From Saprospiraceae bacterium (GTDB lineage: Bacteria; Bacteroidota; Bacteroidia; Chitinophagales; Saprospiraceae): a stretch of DNA of 64,000 bases. This document shows, one piece after another, positions 1 to 9,900 of the stretch. Below the pieces are notes generated by a model that saw only the letters and a list, made by a program, of their open reading frames with translations, searched no databases and was not told where the DNA came from. Where the stretch lies: assembly GCA_028285545.1 (NCBI GenBank), contig JANQPA010000076.1, forward strand, positions 62,001-126,000, written 5' to 3'. Numbering within the stretch: position 1 is the stretch's first letter; each line of letters starts with the position of its first letter. The translations under genes were made by a program, and so were the position numbers.

Positions 1-858
1 CGTGATGGTATGGGATATCATTCCTTTTTTAACCAGAAAAATCCCAGTGCCATAAGGTGCCTGTAACATCTTATGTGCATCCAAAGTTATAGAAGATATA
101 TATGGATGAGCAAAGTTCAACTTGTTTTCCAGATTACTGAAAGGATAGAAAAAACCACCATAAGCTCCATCAACATGAATTTTAAAAGGAACACCTTCTG
201 TTTTGAAATGTTGAACGAATTGTTCAACATCATCCACCGAGCCAAACATGGTAGTCATCATATTGACAATTCCAATAAAATATTTAACTCCTCTACTTTT
301 TAAGGATTCGATGGTATTTTGTAGTTCCTGATCATGGATACTTCTGGTATTTCTATCAACTGCCACTTGTCCTATTTGCACTTGTAAAAGATTGGCCGCC
401 TTGGTAAAAGAATAGTGACTGTCTTCAGAACAGATAATCCCTACTTCCTGTGCAGAAGCTCCCATTTTTTTCATAAAATAATTCCTATAAATCCAAATAG
501 CCTGGATATTAGCCTCTGTACCACCGGAAGCAATATATCCATCCTGATCATTTTCCTTGCCTTTGAAAATATCTTCGGCTAAGATTTTAATGACTTCTTT
601 TTCTAATTCCTGAGTTCCACTAAAAAAAGATTCAGATTCTCCTATCGTATGGCATCCAATATGATTGGGGTTATGGATTAAGGCTGACAAAAATGGAGCA
701 TCTTGTAAAAATGGGGCATCCTGATAAAATACCTTGCCATCTAGATGAGAGGCAGGTACCCCTAGTAATGGAGCATTAAAAAAGTTGATATTTTGTTGCA
801 ATGCGCCAAAAATTCTGGATTTAATCTCTTTGTTGCTTAGTTTTTTCCATGTGTTCAT
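1..858 (-). CDS. PLP-dependent amino-acid decarboxylase, C-terminus outside window
   Basis: The 286 visible residues read as a fold-type I pyridoxal-phosphate decarboxylase of the aromatic-amino-acid/glutamate/tyrosine decarboxylase group. Family marks are ASGGTEAN (cofactor phosphate region), HVDGAYGGF (Asp contacting the PLP ring nitrogen) and TLDAHKMLQAPYGTG, in which Lys263 should form the Schiff base. The start is the ATG at 858; the frame stays open to base 1, so the C-terminal domain is cut off by the window edge. The substrate cannot be told; sphingosine-phosphate lyase relatives share these motifs. An 18-bp tandem duplication (689-724) repeats the peptide QDAPFL near residue 50. It is divergent from metX, with a 466-nt spacer between the starts. 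Confidence 0.85.
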   Translation of the reverse strand, partial: MNTWKKLSNKEIKSRIFGALQQNINFFNAPLLGVPASHLDGKVFYQDAPFLQDAPFLSALIHNPNHIGCHTIGESESFFSGTQELEKEVIKILAEDIFKGKENDQDGYIASGGTEANIQAIWIYRNYFMKKMGASAQEVGIICSEDSHYSFTKAANLLQVQIGQVAVDRNTRSIHDQELQNTIESLKSRGVKYFIGIVNMMTTMFGSVDDVEQFVQHFKTEGVPFKIHVDGAYGGFFYPFSNLENKLNFAHPYISSITLDAHKMLQAPYGTGIFLVKKGMISHTIT

Positions 859-1097
859 GAATTGATTTTTTGTGCTGTTAACAGGATTATTTTTTATAGC
901 GTTAATTAGTTTAAATTTTCGCCAAAAATAATTGTTTTACTAATAATTGTCAAATTAATTAAATCAAATTTAAAAAAAACTTAGAAAGGTCAACCTAATG
1001 AGTAGGAGAGCGACCTTTGATCAGGATTAAGTAGAGTAAAAGCCAATAAAATCAAACCTATCCTCTTGAGTAGTTGGGAATAAAATGGAAGAAATTC
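859..1097. other. AT-rich spacer with one hairpin
   Basis: No gene is seen in this part of the divergent spacer. It is very A+T rich and holds one inverted repeat, AAAGGTC (985-991) with GACCTTT (1012-1018), with a 20-nt loop. This is not followed by a T-run, so a terminator is not indicated. Confidence 0.5.
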
Positions 1098-1128
1098 TTG
1101 CATCTTTAAAGATCTGACAATACATTTG
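1098..1128 (+). promoter_or_regulatory. Bacteroidota-type promoter for the metX leader
   Basis: TTG at 1098-1100 and an exact -7 box TACATTTG (consensus TAnnTTTG) at 1121-1128 are separated by 20 nt, the spacing expected for the primary sigma factor of Bacteroidota. Transcription would start near 1133, about 70 nt before the riboswitch. Confidence 0.6.
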
Positions 1129-1199
1129 TAGCCGGATGTTAAAAGGAACATCTATTTTAATAATTCATTATAATCATTTCTTATTTAAGAATTGACTTT

Positions 1200-1285
1200 A
1201 TAACGAAGGGTGGAGAGATCGGGCTCTTTGAAACCCTGGCAACCTGGAATTACTTTAATCCAAGGTGCCAAATCCCGCCAAGTAT
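1200..1285 (+). promoter_or_regulatory. SAM-I family riboswitch upstream of metX
   Basis: The conserved core is readable: GGGTGGAGAGA, then TTTGAAACCCTGGCAACC, then CCAAGGTGCCAAATCCC. Pairing supports the aptamer: AGGGT with ACCCT (P2a), AGAG with CTCT (P2b), and CCTGGAAT with AATCCAAGG (P3). The P1 stem is not clear by eye. SAM-I riboswitches in this position lower methionine-biosynthesis expression when S-adenosylmethionine is high. A weak hairpin with a T-run (1270-1304) overlaps the 3' side of the aptamer and may be the expression platform. The metX frame is open through the aptamer, so annotation tools may wrongly start the gene at the GTG at 1265. Confidence 0.88.
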
Positions 1286-1324
1286 CCGTTGATTCGGGTT
1301 TTTTGGACATATAAACTCAAAGCG

Positions 1325-2449
1325 ATGAAAAATTTCTATTCAAAAGAACCTTTCTTATTAGAGTCTGGAGCCTCCCTATTAGAGCTTACAATTGCTTATC
1401 ACACTTTCGGAAAATTAAACCAACAAAAAGACAATGTCATTTGGATATGCCATGCACTTACCGCCAATTCCAATCCTGAAGAGTGGTGGCCTGGCCTGGT
1501 AGGTAAAGACAGATTATTAGATCCAAATCAATATTTTATTGTTTGTGCTAATATCATAGGATCTTGTTATGGCTCTACAGGTCCTGCCAGCCTTAATCCG
1601 GAAACGGGAGAAAAATATGGAATCAATTTCCCATTAGTCAGCATTAAAGATATGGTATCTGCCCATCAGCTGCTGCAGACGCATCTTGGTGTCGAAAAGA
1701 TAAAACTAGGAATGGGGGGATCTTTGGGTGGACAGCAAGTTTTGGAATGGGCGGCAAAGGTGCCTGATCTATTTGACAATATTGTTGTATTAGCCTCTAA
1801 TGCCAAGCACTCGCCCTGGGGGATTGCCTTTAATGAGGCACAAAGGATGACCATAATGGCAGATCCTGGATTATTGGACGAGGAAGGAGATGCCGGCAAA
1901 GCAGGGCTTGAAGCAGCCAGGGCCATTGCGATGTTATCCTACCGTTCCTACCATACCTATCAAAAAACACAATCTGAAAAATCTGATGAAAAATTAGATG
2001 ATTTTTTAGCCAGTTCCTATCAAAGATATCAAGGGCAAAAATTACAAAAACGCTTTGATGTGTTCTCTTATCTTAGTCTTAGCCGAGCAATGGATAGCCA
2101 TAATATGGGTAGAGGAAGAAAAAGTGTGGAAGATGCTTTGAATAGTATAAAAGCTAAAACACTGGTAATAGGGATTGAATCTGATTTACTATTCCCCGTT
2201 CAAGAACAAGCCTTTATCGCCAATCATATACCAAATGCAAGACTCGAAATTATAGATAGCATTTATGGACATGATGGCTTCTTAATTGAGTTTAAATCCA
2301 TTGCCTCCCGTGTTGGTGCCTTATTAAAAGACACCATTTTTGAATCTCCAAAATCGGCTTACAGGTTAAGAAACAGAAGATCACTGGGGGCTCGACGGAT
2401 GGAAGGTTCAGGAAAAGGTTTAGGTTTACCAGGAACAGAAACTTTTTAA
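1325..2449 (+). CDS. metX: Homoserine O-acetyltransferase
   Basis: Transfers an acyl group from acyl-CoA to homoserine, activating it for methionine synthesis. This is an alpha/beta-hydrolase fold protein of 374 residues, normal for MetX. The nucleophile elbow GMGGSLGG places the catalytic Ser at 133; Asp287 (ESDLLFP) and His316 (YGHDGFL) complete the triad. Other family marks are CHALTANSN and NIIGSCYGSTGP. The ATG at 1325 was chosen because the upstream GTG (1265) lies inside the riboswitch. The C-terminal tail after residue 340 is Arg/Gly-rich and unusual. Whether it uses acetyl- or succinyl-CoA cannot be settled from motifs; acetyl is usual for MetX. Confidence 0.93.
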   Translation: MKNFYSKEPFLLESGASLLELTIAYHTFGKLNQQKDNVIWICHALTANSNPEEWWPGLVGKDRLLDPNQYFIVCANIIGSCYGSTGPASLNPETGEKYGINFPLVSIKDMVSAHQLLQTHLGVEKIKLGMGGSLGGQQVLEWAAKVPDLFDNIVVLASNAKHSPWGIAFNEAQRMTIMADPGLLDEEGDAGKAGLEAARAIAMLSYRSYHTYQKTQSEKSDEKLDDFLASSYQRYQGQKLQKRFDVFSYLSLSRAMDSHNMGRGRKSVEDALNSIKAKTLVIGIESDLLFPVQEQAFIANHIPNARLEIIDSIYGHDGFLIEFKSIASRVGALLKDTIFESPKSAYRLRNRRSLGARRMEGSGKGLGLPGTETF

Positions 2450-2505
2450 GTATTTGATGCCTATATTTGTTCCCATCAATTAGATTTTTTCAACGGATAG
2501 AACAA

Positions 2506-3459
2506 ATGAGCATTAAAAAAATTCTGGTACTGGACCCTCCTCACCCATTATTAATAGATCGCCTCAATAATCTAGGCTTTGAATTGGAAATGGATTATGA
2601 TAGCCCGGTAGAGGTGCTCCAAGAAAAAATCCAGGACTATTATGGATTGGTTATTCGTTCCAGGATAAAACTGCAGGCCCCTCTGTTATCTAAGGCAAGC
2701 CAGCTTAGATTTATAGCTCGTTATGGGGTGGGCCTTGAACACATTGACCTTGATTTTGCTGCTAAGCATAAAATTCCAGTCTTTAATTCACCAGAAGGAA
2801 GTAAAGATGCGGTAGGAGAACATACCCTCGGAATGCTTTTAATGCTTATGAATCACTTGGGAAGAGCTGACCGTGAAATTAGGGCAGGACACTGGCGGCG
2901 AGAACCTAATCGAGGCCTTGAAATTAAGGGTAAAACTGTAGGGATTCTTGGATATGGCAATATGGGACAATCTTTTGCTCAACGATTGGCAGGTTTTGAA
3001 GCTCGAGTAATTGCTTATGATAAATATCGAGAAGATTATGGGGATGATTACGCTATTGCTGTTTCGCTGGACCAACTTTTTGCTGAAAGCGATGTATTAA
3101 GCATCCATATTCCTTATATGCCAAGTAACCATTATTTTATTGACTTTTCATTTTTATCTTCTTTTCATAAAAATATTTATTTGGTAAATACTGCGCGAGG
3201 TTTAGTTTTAAAAACACAGGATCTGGTAAGAGCGATGGAGTCTGGTCAGGTTATTGGAGCTGCTATTGATGTAATTGAATATGAAGAAACTTCTTTTGTC
3301 AATCTGGACCTGGCAGATCTTCCTCAACCTTTCCAGTATCTAAGACAATCAGAGAGAACTGTTTTGGCTCCTCATATAGGAGGATGGTCCATGGAAGCTA
3401 AAGTTGGACATGCAAGAGTGCTAGCTGAAAAAATTGAAGCCTTTTTAGAGAATAATTAG
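2506..3459 (+). CDS. D-2-hydroxyacid dehydrogenase (SerA-like)
   Basis: NAD-dependent D-isomer-specific 2-hydroxyacid dehydrogenase of 317 residues. Visible features are the nucleotide-binding GILGYGNMGQ, the substrate-binding region RYGVGLEHID, the catalytic Arg in VNTARG and the catalytic His in LAPHIGGW. It is short, like single-domain phosphoglycerate dehydrogenases, with no ACT domain at the C-terminus. It starts 56 nt after metX and is probably co-transcribed from the riboswitch promoter, which fits a role in serine or methionine supply; the true substrate is inferred. The ATG at 2506 was preferred to the in-frame TTG at 2467. Confidence 0.85.
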   Translation: MSIKKILVLDPPHPLLIDRLNNLGFELEMDYDSPVEVLQEKIQDYYGLVIRSRIKLQAPLLSKASQLRFIARYGVGLEHIDLDFAAKHKIPVFNSPEGSKDAVGEHTLGMLLMLMNHLGRADREIRAGHWRREPNRGLEIKGKTVGILGYGNMGQSFAQRLAGFEARVIAYDKYREDYGDDYAIAVSLDQLFAESDVLSIHIPYMPSNHYFIDFSFLSSFHKNIYLVNTARGLVLKTQDLVRAMESGQVIGAAIDVIEYEETSFVNLDLADLPQPFQYLRQSERTVLAPHIGGWSMEAKVGHARVLAEKIEAFLENN

Positions 3460-3687
3460 TATATGAGGGCGTCTCATATTAATTTACTGTTAGGTATTAA
3501 CCAAACTTTAAATAATCCGCTATTCATACTTTATCCTATACTAAGATTTTTTGGGTAAGAATATTTTTTATTAATATTACAATCCTGCCCAAAAAAGTAA
3601 TTTTGATTTAGGGGCAGCCATTTGTTGATACAACAACCCATACAATAGAAGCGTGAAAGCTATCATTATTGTAAACTATTATTTTAG

Positions 3688-6630
3688 ATGCTTCGTACCC
3701 AAAGCGTAGTCCAGCAAGTTTATGAGGTCGTTTATAATCTGAAGGAGTTTGCTTCAGGACTATATCTTCCTACTGCCTATATTGTAAGTAAGGATCAGGA
3801 TGGACTATTGGCCCATATTCAGCAAAAAGCGATTGAAGAGACCATTGGTAGTTTTGATTTAGAATTGGACCCAATAAGAAAACAACTCTTTTCACTTATT
3901 GAACAATTGCAGCCTAAGGCATTAGAAAAACGATTCAATCCCACAAAAAAAAGAATAAAACCACTTGAGAAGCTTCTCGAAACTGAGGAGATAAAAAAGC
4001 ATGTTTATGCCTTTGTTCATCGCAGATTAGATGAATTACTTTCTGTTGTGGTTAGATATGAGCTACCCATATGTTGGCATTTGGAACGAAAAGTATTGGT
4101 TAAGGACTTTTTGATGGAATCAGAAAGGGTAGAATTACAACCTCATTTATCTTTCCGCAAAACAAATACCGGTGTCACCTATCAGTTGCGTTTAAGTGAA
4201 AATGATAAAACCTGGACCATAAGCTCTAAAGATGTTTTACCCATTACCAATCATCCGGCTTGGATTTTTGTGGATTACCGTTTGTATAAGGTCGCTTATA
4301 TTAACGGTAACATGGTAAAGCCTTTCCGTAATAAGGATATTATTACCATCCCCCAGGATAAGGTAAAAGATTATTTCCGGAAGTTTATAGTTAGAGTAGC
4401 CTCTAAGGTAGATATTGAAGCAGAAGGATTTGGATTAATTCATTTCAATACCTTGAGGGGTTGTCGAATTGAAGCTGTTAAGGATCTTTTTAGTGACGAG
4501 TGGGGGATTGCTGTCAATATGATGTACTCCAATGCAGAATTTCCCTGGAATGATGCCCGAGAGAAAAGGACAACTCTTGAATTTGGAGATGAGGAAGTAC
4601 GAATTCTTCAGGTTATAAGGGATTTTAGCTCTGAACAAAAGTATATTAATGAACTTGAGCAAATTGGACTGGAAAAAGGAGAACGAAATTTCTTTGTCCT
4701 GCCAAATGAAGATCAAGATCAATGGATTTTATTAGAATGGTTGTCTAAGCAAAAACAGACTTTAGAAGAGAAAGGGTTTACAGTTGAACGTACTTTGGTT
4801 GAGGATCAGCAAGAGGTTTATTTATACAAACCCAGCTTGCAAATGGTAACAGAGCAAAAAAATGACTGGTTTGATATCCATGGGGAGGTGGTGGTAGGAG
4901 AATTTACTTTTCCCTTTCTCAGGCTTTCCAAACACATCAAAGATGGCAATCGCCTTTATCGCTTGCCCAATGGGACTTATTTTTTAATCCCTAAAGAGTG
5001 GATGAATAAATATCGGCCCTTGATGAATTTTGCCAAAAAAGACGGCGAGCAACTAAGGATCAAAAAAAATCAATTTACTCTTCTTAATGATTTAGGTGTA
5101 GATGATACTCCTCCTGTAACCAAGGATTTAGAAAATATTGATTTTGATCTTTCGCCCCTTTTGAATGCTACTCTTAGACCTTATCAATTAGAAGGGGTAA
5201 AGTGGTTGGTACAATTATATCGCAATGGACTAGGGGCCTGTTTGGCCGATGACATGGGCTTGGGAAAAACACTCCAAACCATATCTATTCTATTGCATGC
5301 TAAAGAAGAAAAGGCGCAGCGCCCAATCCCAGAAAAAGATCAGGAAGACGTTCAGCTACAATTGTTTCAGAGCATAGAAGATCAGGCCTTTTTGGCACCT
5401 CTGAATGCTTTGATCATTTTGCCAGCTTCCTTAGTGTTTAACTGGGAAAGAGAAATTCAAAAATTTGCTCCTTCACTTTCTGTCTATAGACATGTAGGTT
5501 CAAAACGACATAAAGACATTAGGATTTTGGTTCGATATGATATCATCCTGACCACCTATCAAACAGCTTTGAGAGATGTGGATATATTAGAACAAATTGA
5601 GCATGAATATATCGTATTGGATGAGAGTCAGCAAATTAAAAATCGAGACAGCAAAATTTTTAAAGCCATAAATCGACTACAGGCCAACCATAAAATATCT
5701 TTGAGTGGTACACCAATTGAAAATTCGCTCTCAGATATTTGGTCCCAAATGCAGTTTATCAATCCTGATTTATTGGGTAATTTTTCTTTTTTCAAAAAAG
5801 AGTTTATAACACCTATTGAGAAAAAACAGGATGAAGAAAAAAAACAAAGACTGCGCAGAATGGTCTCTCCTTATGTGTTGAGAAGAACAAAAGAGGAGGT
5901 CGCTAAGGATTTACCCCCACTTACAACACAGATTTTTTATTCAGAAATGACAAAGGAGCAGAAACGATTATATGAAAAGGAAAAATCTGCTGCTAGGAAC
6001 TTCTTGCTTGAAAATTATGCAGTTAACAATCCCCAGTACCGCATTATGATCCTTAGATCATTGACCAAATTACGCCAAATCGCCAACCACCCAGTCCTTG
6101 TTTCCAGTGAATATAAACGGGATAGTGGGAAGTTTAAGGATATTCTCGAACAATGGAATGTAATCCGCAAAAGTGGACATAAAGCGCTGTTTTTTAGTTC
6201 CTTTGTTCAATACTTAAATTTATTTAAACAGCAGTTTGAGAAAGAAAATTTACCCTATGCTCTGCTGACTGGAGATATGAGTAATAAAGCCAGAGAGGTC
6301 CAAATTAAAGAGTTTGCCGATAAGCAAGAAGTACAATCCTTTTTAATATCAATAAAATCCGGTGGTACAGGATTGAACTTAATCGCTGCAGATTATGTAT
6401 TTTTGTTAGATCCATGGTGGAATCCGACAACGGAGCAGCAAGCCATTGCCAGAGCACATCGCATTGGACAAGACAAAAATGTGTTTGCCGTGAAATTCAT
6501 CACCAAGGATAGTATTGAAGAAAAAATACTTAAACTTCAGGAACGTAAATCTAAATTGGCCGAAGACATTATTGAAAATGTCAAAAAGTCACCCCTTTCC
6601 AAAGGGGATATTGAATTTCTGCTTGAATAG
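3688..6630 (+). CDS. SNF2-family DEAD/DEAH-box helicase
   Basis: A 980-residue SWI2/SNF2 ATPase. The N-terminal half (about 1-480) is a bacterial SNF2-associated region without recognised motifs. The two RecA lobes follow: Q-motif-like RPYQLEGVKWL, Walker A DDMGLGKT with Lys527, Walker B VLDESQ in place of DEAH, SLSGTPIENS (motif III), and the C-terminal GTGLNLIAADYV, LLDPWWNPTTEQQAIARAH and RIGQ (motifs V-VI). Such proteins translocate on double-stranded DNA, often remodelling RNA polymerase or repair complexes (compare RapA). It has no obvious operon partner; the spacer before it is 228 nt with no clear promoter. Confidence 0.92.
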   Translation: MLRTQSVVQQVYEVVYNLKEFASGLYLPTAYIVSKDQDGLLAHIQQKAIEETIGSFDLELDPIRKQLFSLIEQLQPKALEKRFNPTKKRIKPLEKLLETEEIKKHVYAFVHRRLDELLSVVVRYELPICWHLERKVLVKDFLMESERVELQPHLSFRKTNTGVTYQLRLSENDKTWTISSKDVLPITNHPAWIFVDYRLYKVAYINGNMVKPFRNKDIITIPQDKVKDYFRKFIVRVASKVDIEAEGFGLIHFNTLRGCRIEAVKDLFSDEWGIAVNMMYSNAEFPWNDAREKRTTLEFGDEEVRILQVIRDFSSEQKYINELEQIGLEKGERNFFVLPNEDQDQWILLEWLSKQKQTLEEKGFTVERTLVEDQQEVYLYKPSLQMVTEQKNDWFDIHGEVVVGEFTFPFLRLSKHIKDGNRLYRLPNGTYFLIPKEWMNKYRPLMNFAKKDGEQLRIKKNQFTLLNDLGVDDTPPVTKDLENIDFDLSPLLNATLRPYQLEGVKWLVQLYRNGLGACLADDMGLGKTLQTISILLHAKEEKAQRPIPEKDQEDVQLQLFQSIEDQAFLAPLNALIILPASLVFNWEREIQKFAPSLSVYRHVGSKRHKDIRILVRYDIILTTYQTALRDVDILEQIEHEYIVLDESQQIKNRDSKIFKAINRLQANHKISLSGTPIENSLSDIWSQMQFINPDLLGNFSFFKKEFITPIEKKQDEEKKQRLRRMVSPYVLRRTKEEVAKDLPPLTTQIFYSEMTKEQKRLYEKEKSAARNFLLENYAVNNPQYRIMILRSLTKLRQIANHPVLVSSEYKRDSGKFKDILEQWNVIRKSGHKALFFSSFVQYLNLFKQQFEKENLPYALLTGDMSNKAREVQIKEFADKQEVQSFLISIKSGGTGLNLIAADYVFLLDPWWNPTTEQQAIARAHRIGQDKNVFAVKFITKDSIEEKILKLQERKSKLAEDIIENVKKSPLSKGDIEFLLE

Positions 6631-6840
6631 CAAAAATTTTATTTCAACCCTTCCATTTAATTTGAAACCAAATAAATTGTGCTTGTTTGCCTGCTAATGG
6701 CAAGCTTCACTCCTAAGCGTGTTGCATTTTATCATTAGGACTTTATTCATTGTATCTAATGTTTTACTTCCTAATGGATAACAACTTGACCAAATAAGTA
6801 TTTCATCTAACAGCTCTAATCAAAAAAACTTATAAAATAG

Positions 6841-6861
6841 TTGTCTGACTGGTTCAGACAA
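6841..6861 (+). promoter_or_regulatory. Palindrome at the pyc promoter, candidate operator
   Basis: Perfect inverted repeat TTGTCTGA-ctggt-TCAGACAA, 8-bp arms with a 5-nt centre, 40 nt before pyc. A -7-like TATTTTTTTG lies just downstream (from 6866), so the palindrome would overlap the -33/spacer region of a promoter. No T-run follows directly, so an operator fits better than a terminator for the upstream helicase gene. Confidence 0.5.
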
Positions 6862-6900
6862 GCAATATTTTTTTGTTAGCGAACGAACAATCAACACAAA

Positions 6901-9900
6901 ATGAAAAACATTAAAAAAATCAATCGGTTACTGGTTGCCAACCGAGGAGAAATTGCCATTAGGGTATTGAGAGCTGCATCTGAATTACAAATACAAACAC
7001 TTGCCATTTACAGTTACGAAGATAGATATTCCCTACATCGTTATAAGGCAGATGAAGCTTATCAAATAGGAATGAAAGATGAGCCATTGAAGCCTTATTT
7101 GGATATTGAAGAAATCATAAAATTGGCTAAGGATAAAAATGTGGATGCCATTCATCCCGGGTATGGATTTTTATCTGAGAATGCTTCTTTTGCAAGAAGG
7201 TGTTTGGAAGAAAACATCATTTTTATCGGACCTTCACCAGAGACAATGGATGAACTGGGAGATAAGGTTGCTGCTAAGCAGCTGGCCAGAAAGTTAGGAG
7301 TGCCATTAATCGAGGATAGTAAAGCCAAGCTTACCAATGCCGAGATTGCTTTAAGTGAGGCTCAAAAAATAGGGTATCCTGTTATCTTAAAGGCTGCAGC
7401 TGGTGGTGGTGGCCGAGGTATGCGAGTCGTTAAAAAAGAAAGTGATCTAGCCAGGGAATTTGAGGAAGCCCAAAATGAAGCTCAAAATGCTTTCGGAGAT
7501 GGAACCATCTTCATTGAAAAGTTTATTGAAAATCCGAAGCATATTGAAGTACAACTACTAGGAGATAAGTATGGAAATATTGTACACCTCTTTGAAAGAG
7601 ATTGTTCTGTCCAAAGGCGATTTCAAAAAGTGGTAGAAATAGCTCCCTGTGTAACTTTATCCCAAGCTACTAAAAACAAACTTTATGATTATGCTTTAAA
7701 ATTAGCCAAAGCCGTTAATTACAGTCATGCAGGTACGGTAGAATTTTTAGTGAATCAAGAAGAAGAAATTTATTTTATCGAGGTTAATCCCCGGATTCAG
7801 GTAGAACATACCATTACGGAAGAAATTACGGGAATAGATCTCGTGCGATCACAAATCCTTATTGCTCAAGGCCATCAACTGGATGATGCGGAAATTGCAA
7901 TACAGAATCAAGAGAGTATTCAACAATTTGGTTATGCCATACAATGTAGGGTAACCACTGAAGACCCTGCCGAAAACTTTAAACCAGATTATGGTAGCTT
8001 GATTGCCTATCGAAGTGCTGCTGGGATGGGAATTCGGCTGGATGCAGGCAGTGCTTATCCAGGAGCTCGAATTTCACCATTTTTCGATAGCATGTTGGTT
8101 AAAGTTACGGCCTGGGGTAGGACCATGCCTGAGGCAGCCCATAGATTAAACCGAGCCTTGCGGGAGTTTAGAATCCGAGGGGTTAAGACAAATATTGGGT
8201 TTTTGCTTAATCTTTTGGAAAATCAAACTTTTAATCAAGGTCAGGCTACCGTTAATTTTATTCCCGATCACCCGGAATTGAATCAATCTCGAAATTGGCG
8301 GGATAGGAGCACAAAACTGCTGAGATATTTGGCTGATGTCATTGTTAACTCAAATGCCGATGTAAAATTTGAAGATCCCAAAATAGTTTTTATTGAACCC
8401 AAAATACCCGGACATCAATCACAAACCCCTGTCCCTACAGGTTCGCGTAACAAACTTGAAATACTGGGTAGAGAAGGATTTATCGATTGGTTAAAAGAGG
8501 AGCAGGCAATACAATTTACAGATACTACCTTCAGAGATGCACACCAATCATTATTGGCCACCAGAATGCGTAGCTATGATCTGCTCAAAGTTGCAGATAG
8601 TTATTCTCAGCATTTTGCCGATAGTGTATTTTCCTTAGAAATGTGGGGTGGTGCAACTTTTGACGTAGCCATGCGGTTCTTAAAAGAATCTCCATGGGAT
8701 CGCCTCAGAAAGCTTCGACAAAAAATTCCTAATATTTTATTCCAAATGTTGCTACGAGGTTCCAATGCTGTTGGGTACGCTGCCTATCCCGATAATCTGA
8801 TTGTGAAATTTATAGAAGTGGCTGCCGAAGAAGGTATCGATGTTTTTCGAATATTCGATTCACTCAATTGGGTGGATGCCATGAAGACCAGCATAAAAAC
8901 AGTCAGAGAGCATACTCATTCCCTTGCAGAAGCATGTATTTGCTATACCGGAGATATAACAGATAAAAACCGTACTAAGTATAGCTTGGAATATTATCTG
9001 GATTTAGCCAAACAATTGGAAGATGCTGGAGCGCATATTATTGCCATTAAGGATATGGCAGGTTTATTAAAACCATTAGCAGCAGAAATATTGGTTGGAG
9101 AATTAAAGAATACGGTTCAAACTCCTATACACTTGCATACCCACGATACCTCCTCCATCCAATCGGCTACTTACCTTAAGGCTATTGAGGCAGGAGTTGA
9201 TATCGTTGATGTGGCAATAAGCTCCTTATCTGGTTTGACCTCTCAGCCTAATTTTAATTCGATGGCGGCTATGATGCAACACCATCCCAGAGAACAGAAA
9301 ATAGACCTGAAAAAGTTAAATGCATTTTCTGCTTATTGGGAAAGTGTTAGGAAATATTACTATCCATTTGAAACTGAATTGAGGTCGGGTACGGCTGATG
9401 TTTACGCTCACGAAATACCAGGAGGACAATACTCTAACCTTCGTCCCCAGGCAAGAGGACTTGGTCTGGAAGATCAGTTCGAAACCATTAAAGAAAACTA
9501 TAAAATTGCTAATGAGTTGTTTGGTGATTTAATCAAGGTTACTCCTTCCTCAAAGGTAGTGGGAGACATGGCCATGTTCATGACTGCAAACGGATTAGAT
9601 AAGGAGGATATAATAGAAAAAGGACACTTGCTTTCATTTCCTGACAGTGTGAAAAATTTGATGCGGGGAGATCTGGGACAGGCACCTGGTGGATTCCCCC
9701 ATGAAATTCAAAAATTGATCCTAAAGGGAGAAAAGCCCTATGTAGATCGACCTAATGCTCACTTGGCTCCGGTTGATTTTGACAATGAAACTAAACTATT
9801 TCGAAAGGAGTTTGGGCTGGGTCATGATATAAGAAATTTCCTTTCTTATAAGCTTTACCCAAAGGTATTTGCTGATTTTGTAAATCATTTCCAGGAGTAT

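Noticed and set aside
1265-1324. N-terminal extension of metX from GTG
   Set aside because: It lies inside the SAM aptamer and does not match the MetX family start.
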